Shown one piece after another: positions 33,517 through 35,128 of a DNA stretch of 35,128 nucleotides. Made by a program: the position numbers and the translations under genes. The notes beneath the pieces are model-generated. The model was not told the DNA's origin. It was given only the letters and a program-made list of their open reading frames with translations, and made no database searches. Within the stretch, counting starts at the first letter, position 1. Every line of letters starts with the position of its first letter. The DNA comes from [Leptolyngbya] sp. JSC-1 (GTDB lineage: Bacteria > Cyanobacteriota > Cyanobacteriia > Elainellales > Elainellaceae). Location of the stretch: the NCBI GenBank assembly GCA_000733415.1, contig KL662192.1, positions 1,362,922 to 1,398,049 on the forward strand. The letters run 5' to 3'.

Positions 33517-34350
33517 ATGCAATTCACTCAAGCAGAACTGATCTCACCAAGCGATAAAGTCGTTCCTCTCTCGAAGCAACGATTGGCTGACTCTAGACAT
33601 CAGCAGACTCGAAAGACTGTACCAACTTCTGCGCTGGTGACGGTTGAACAGCATGCGGCCATGATTGTTCATGAGATGCGAAGCCCATTGTGCGTCATCT
33701 TAAATGTCTTGGAAGCTTGTCAGAAAATGCCATTAAATCAACTTGAGCAAACTCGATTGCTGATGGCCGTGGAGGAAGCAGAGCGATTGAAGCGAATGAC
33801 CGATCAGATTTTGGCCTATGCCCATGCTTCCCATGCATCCATGCTTTTATGGCAAGACGTTCGATTGGTCGATTTAATCCATGAAGTGATACAGCTCTCT
33901 GCGGATTTGACGATTGCGGCTAGTCGCCAAATTGTTTTTGTTCCCATCATTTGTGATGGTATTTGTAATGATATTTCTAATGACATTTGTGATGGCACTG
34001 TAAAAGGCGATCGCGATAAGCTCAAGCAGGTTTTCCTGAATCTTTTGGTCAATGCTTGCGAGGCCGTCCATCCTGGAGAGGTAATCACCATTCAGGTTCG
34101 AGTCAATTCTCGGATCAATCAAATCTTGATGCAAATCCACAATGGTGGAACTCCGATTCCTCCTGATTTAATCGCGGCTTTAGGGCATCATCCAGTTACA
34201 ACTAAATCCTCTGGTCACGGGCTAGGGCTGATGATTGTAAGAGAAATTATTGCTGCCCATGCTGGAACAGTGGAAATTCAATCTTCCAAACAACAAGGCA
34301 CTACTGTTTGTGTCAGGTTGCCACTTGCTCAAACGATCAGTGAGCAGTGA
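33517..34350 (+). CDS. soluble sensor histidine kinase (HisKA type)
   Basis: The 277-residue product has no membrane segment and no PAS or GAF domain. Residues about 45-115 are the dimerisation/phospho-acceptor domain with His52 in MIVHEMRSPL. The ATPase domain runs from about 120 to 270, with the N-box at Asn179 (LLVNACEAV) and the G-box GHGLGL at 233-238. A short insert before the N-box, ICDGICNDISNDICDG, comes from four 12-base repeats. GGAG lies upstream of ATG 33517. The N-terminal 40 residues are polar and probably flexible; the sensory partner may be another protein. The thiol oxidoreductase gene starts 51 bases after it. Confidence 0.92.
   Translation: MQFTQAELISPSDKVVPLSKQRLADSRHQQTRKTVPTSALVTVEQHAAMIVHEMRSPLCVILNVLEACQKMPLNQLEQTRLLMAVEEAERLKRMTDQILAYAHASHASMLLWQDVRLVDLIHEVIQLSADLTIAASRQIVFVPIICDGICNDISNDICDGTVKGDRDKLKQVFLNLLVNACEAVHPGEVITIQVRVNSRINQILMQIHNGGTPIPPDLIAALGHHPVTTKSSGHGLGLMIVREIIAAHAGTVEIQSSKQQGTTVCVRLPLAQTISEQ
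33949..33996 (+). repeat. 4 x 12-bp tandem repeat inside the histidine kinase gene
   Basis: Units ATTTGTGATGGT, ATTTGTAATGAT, ATTTCTAATGAC and ATTTGTGATGGC lie end to end and keep frame. They encode four tetrapeptides of the form I-C/S-D/N-G/D, adding three cysteines just before the ATP-binding N-box. Confidence 0.95.
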
Positions 34351-34400
34351 GTTTTGCATTTTCGATTTTGCATTGCCCCTTTGTCAATATCGGAGTTCTA

Positions 34401-34925
34401 GTGAATATACTTATTTTCCCTGTGAGCAGCCGCGATCATATGCAGGGATCGTTAACGGCACCGATCACACTCGTCCAATATGGGGACTATCAATGTCCCC
34501 ACTGCGCTGAGGCTTACCTAATTATTCAAGCATTGCAGCAGCAGTTAGGTGAACAATTATGCTTTGTGTACCGGCATTTTCCCTGCCATGATATTCATCC
34601 AGATGCTCAACATGCAGCAGAAGCGGCAGAAGCAGCAGGAAGCCAGGATCGGTTTTGGGAAATGCATGACTGTTTATATAGAAATCATCAGGCGCTTAGC
34701 AATGGCCATTTAGTTGAATATGCAAGCATACTTAATTTAGATATCAATCAATTTCTCAGAGAAGTAACAGGGGACATGCATGTGAATCGGATTCAGCAGG
34801 ACCTGCAGAGCGGTAAAGTAAGCGGTGTGTCAACAACTCCTGCTTTCTTTATTAATAACTATCGCTACAATGGCTCATTGACTCAAGATGCTCTCTTAAC
34901 TGCAATCGAACTGGTTAAACAATGA
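34401..34925 (+). CDS. DsbA-family thiol oxidoreductase (thioredoxin fold)
   Basis: The start is set at GTG 34401 because GGAG lies five bases before it and the product then begins like relatives (NILIFPVSSRDH); a GTG at 34347 would overlap the kinase gene. The 174-residue product has the active site CPHC at residues 32-35 (YGDYQCPHCAEAY) and the cis-proline loop VSTTPAFFINNY. There is no convincing signal peptide, so it is probably cytosolic, like FrnE-type or DSBA-like proteins related to DsbA/DsbG. The kinase insert with three cysteines next door makes a thiol-based link conceivable but unproven. Confidence 0.88.
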   Translation: MNILIFPVSSRDHMQGSLTAPITLVQYGDYQCPHCAEAYLIIQALQQQLGEQLCFVYRHFPCHDIHPDAQHAAEAAEAAGSQDRFWEMHDCLYRNHQALSNGHLVEYASILNLDINQFLREVTGDMHVNRIQQDLQSGKVSGVSTTPAFFINNYRYNGSLTQDALLTAIELVKQ

Positions 34926-35128
34926 TATTTGCGAATTATGTAACGCACGAGACAAACTTGCTACTCGTCCGTGGCTGCGCTATCACCCTTAGCAAGGGAA
35001 GAGGTAAGTAATTTCCTCTATGTGGTTGCATTTGGGGCGCAATGCCGCTATTGTATCAGATTAAGATTGTTGCTTCTGTGGGCACAATCCGGCTACCCAA
35101 AAATTTAGCCGTCGCCCCTGGCTGTTAG

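Overview
The window looks like cyanobacterial chromosome, probably from a filamentous Leptolyngbya/Oscillatoria-type organism. Three perfect HIP1 octamers (GCGATCGC at 12589, 31167 and 34007) are present. There is a beta-carotene ketolase with the CrtW histidine boxes, many HEAT-repeat, RTX and CsgG-type proteins typical of cyanobacteria, and several dispersed GC-rich repeat families of the kind common in these genomes. No tRNA, rRNA, CRISPR array or intact insertion sequence was seen.

Layout. (1) 1-5 kb is a decaying surface/envelope region. It holds a coiled-coil membrane protein split by an in-frame TAA, a CsgG-like lipoprotein-type gene broken by a 73-bp tandem duplication, and a double-malectin/RTX protein broken by a one-base frameshift, with one intact small membrane protein among them. 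(2) 5-9.1 kb carries an SDR-type NAD(P)-binding protein, a small acidic protein, the ketolase crtW, and a chimeric ORF joining the front half of a carotenoid-type glycosyltransferase to the tail of an SGNH hydrolase. (3) 9.3-20.8 kb is a coherent island read here as organosulfur uptake and metabolism: a substrate-binding lipoprotein with a NosL-like tail, a permease split by an in-frame TAG inside the EAA loop, an ATPase, a convergent LysR regulator that carries its own copy of the substrate-binding domain, an AprA-like flavoprotein, an AprB-like diferredoxin, a HEAT-repeat protein, an Mrp/ApbC-type Fe-S carrier ATPase and a YeiH-type exporter. (4) 21.1-31.1 kb has phosphoenolpyruvate synthase, a 1048-residue protein of unknown function, a GH5-like protein and pyruvate formate-lyase, suggesting fermentative/pyruvate metabolism. 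(5) 31.1-34.9 kb is regulatory: a NarL-type response regulator, a Crp-family regulator, a soluble histidine kinase and a DsbA-like thiol oxidoreductase.

How the genes may work together. In the island, the binding protein, permease and ATPase would import an anionic sulfur compound, the LysR-binding-protein fusion would sense the same or a related ligand, the AprA/AprB-like pair would do redox chemistry on it, the Mrp-type ATPase would supply Fe-S clusters, and YeiH would remove sulfite/sulfate or a related anion. The substrate is inference. The permease nonsense codon means the importer may be inactive in this strain unless the base is a sequencing error. Five loci in the first 12 kb (four interrupted reading frames and one fusion) are disrupted, while all genes after 12 kb look intact.
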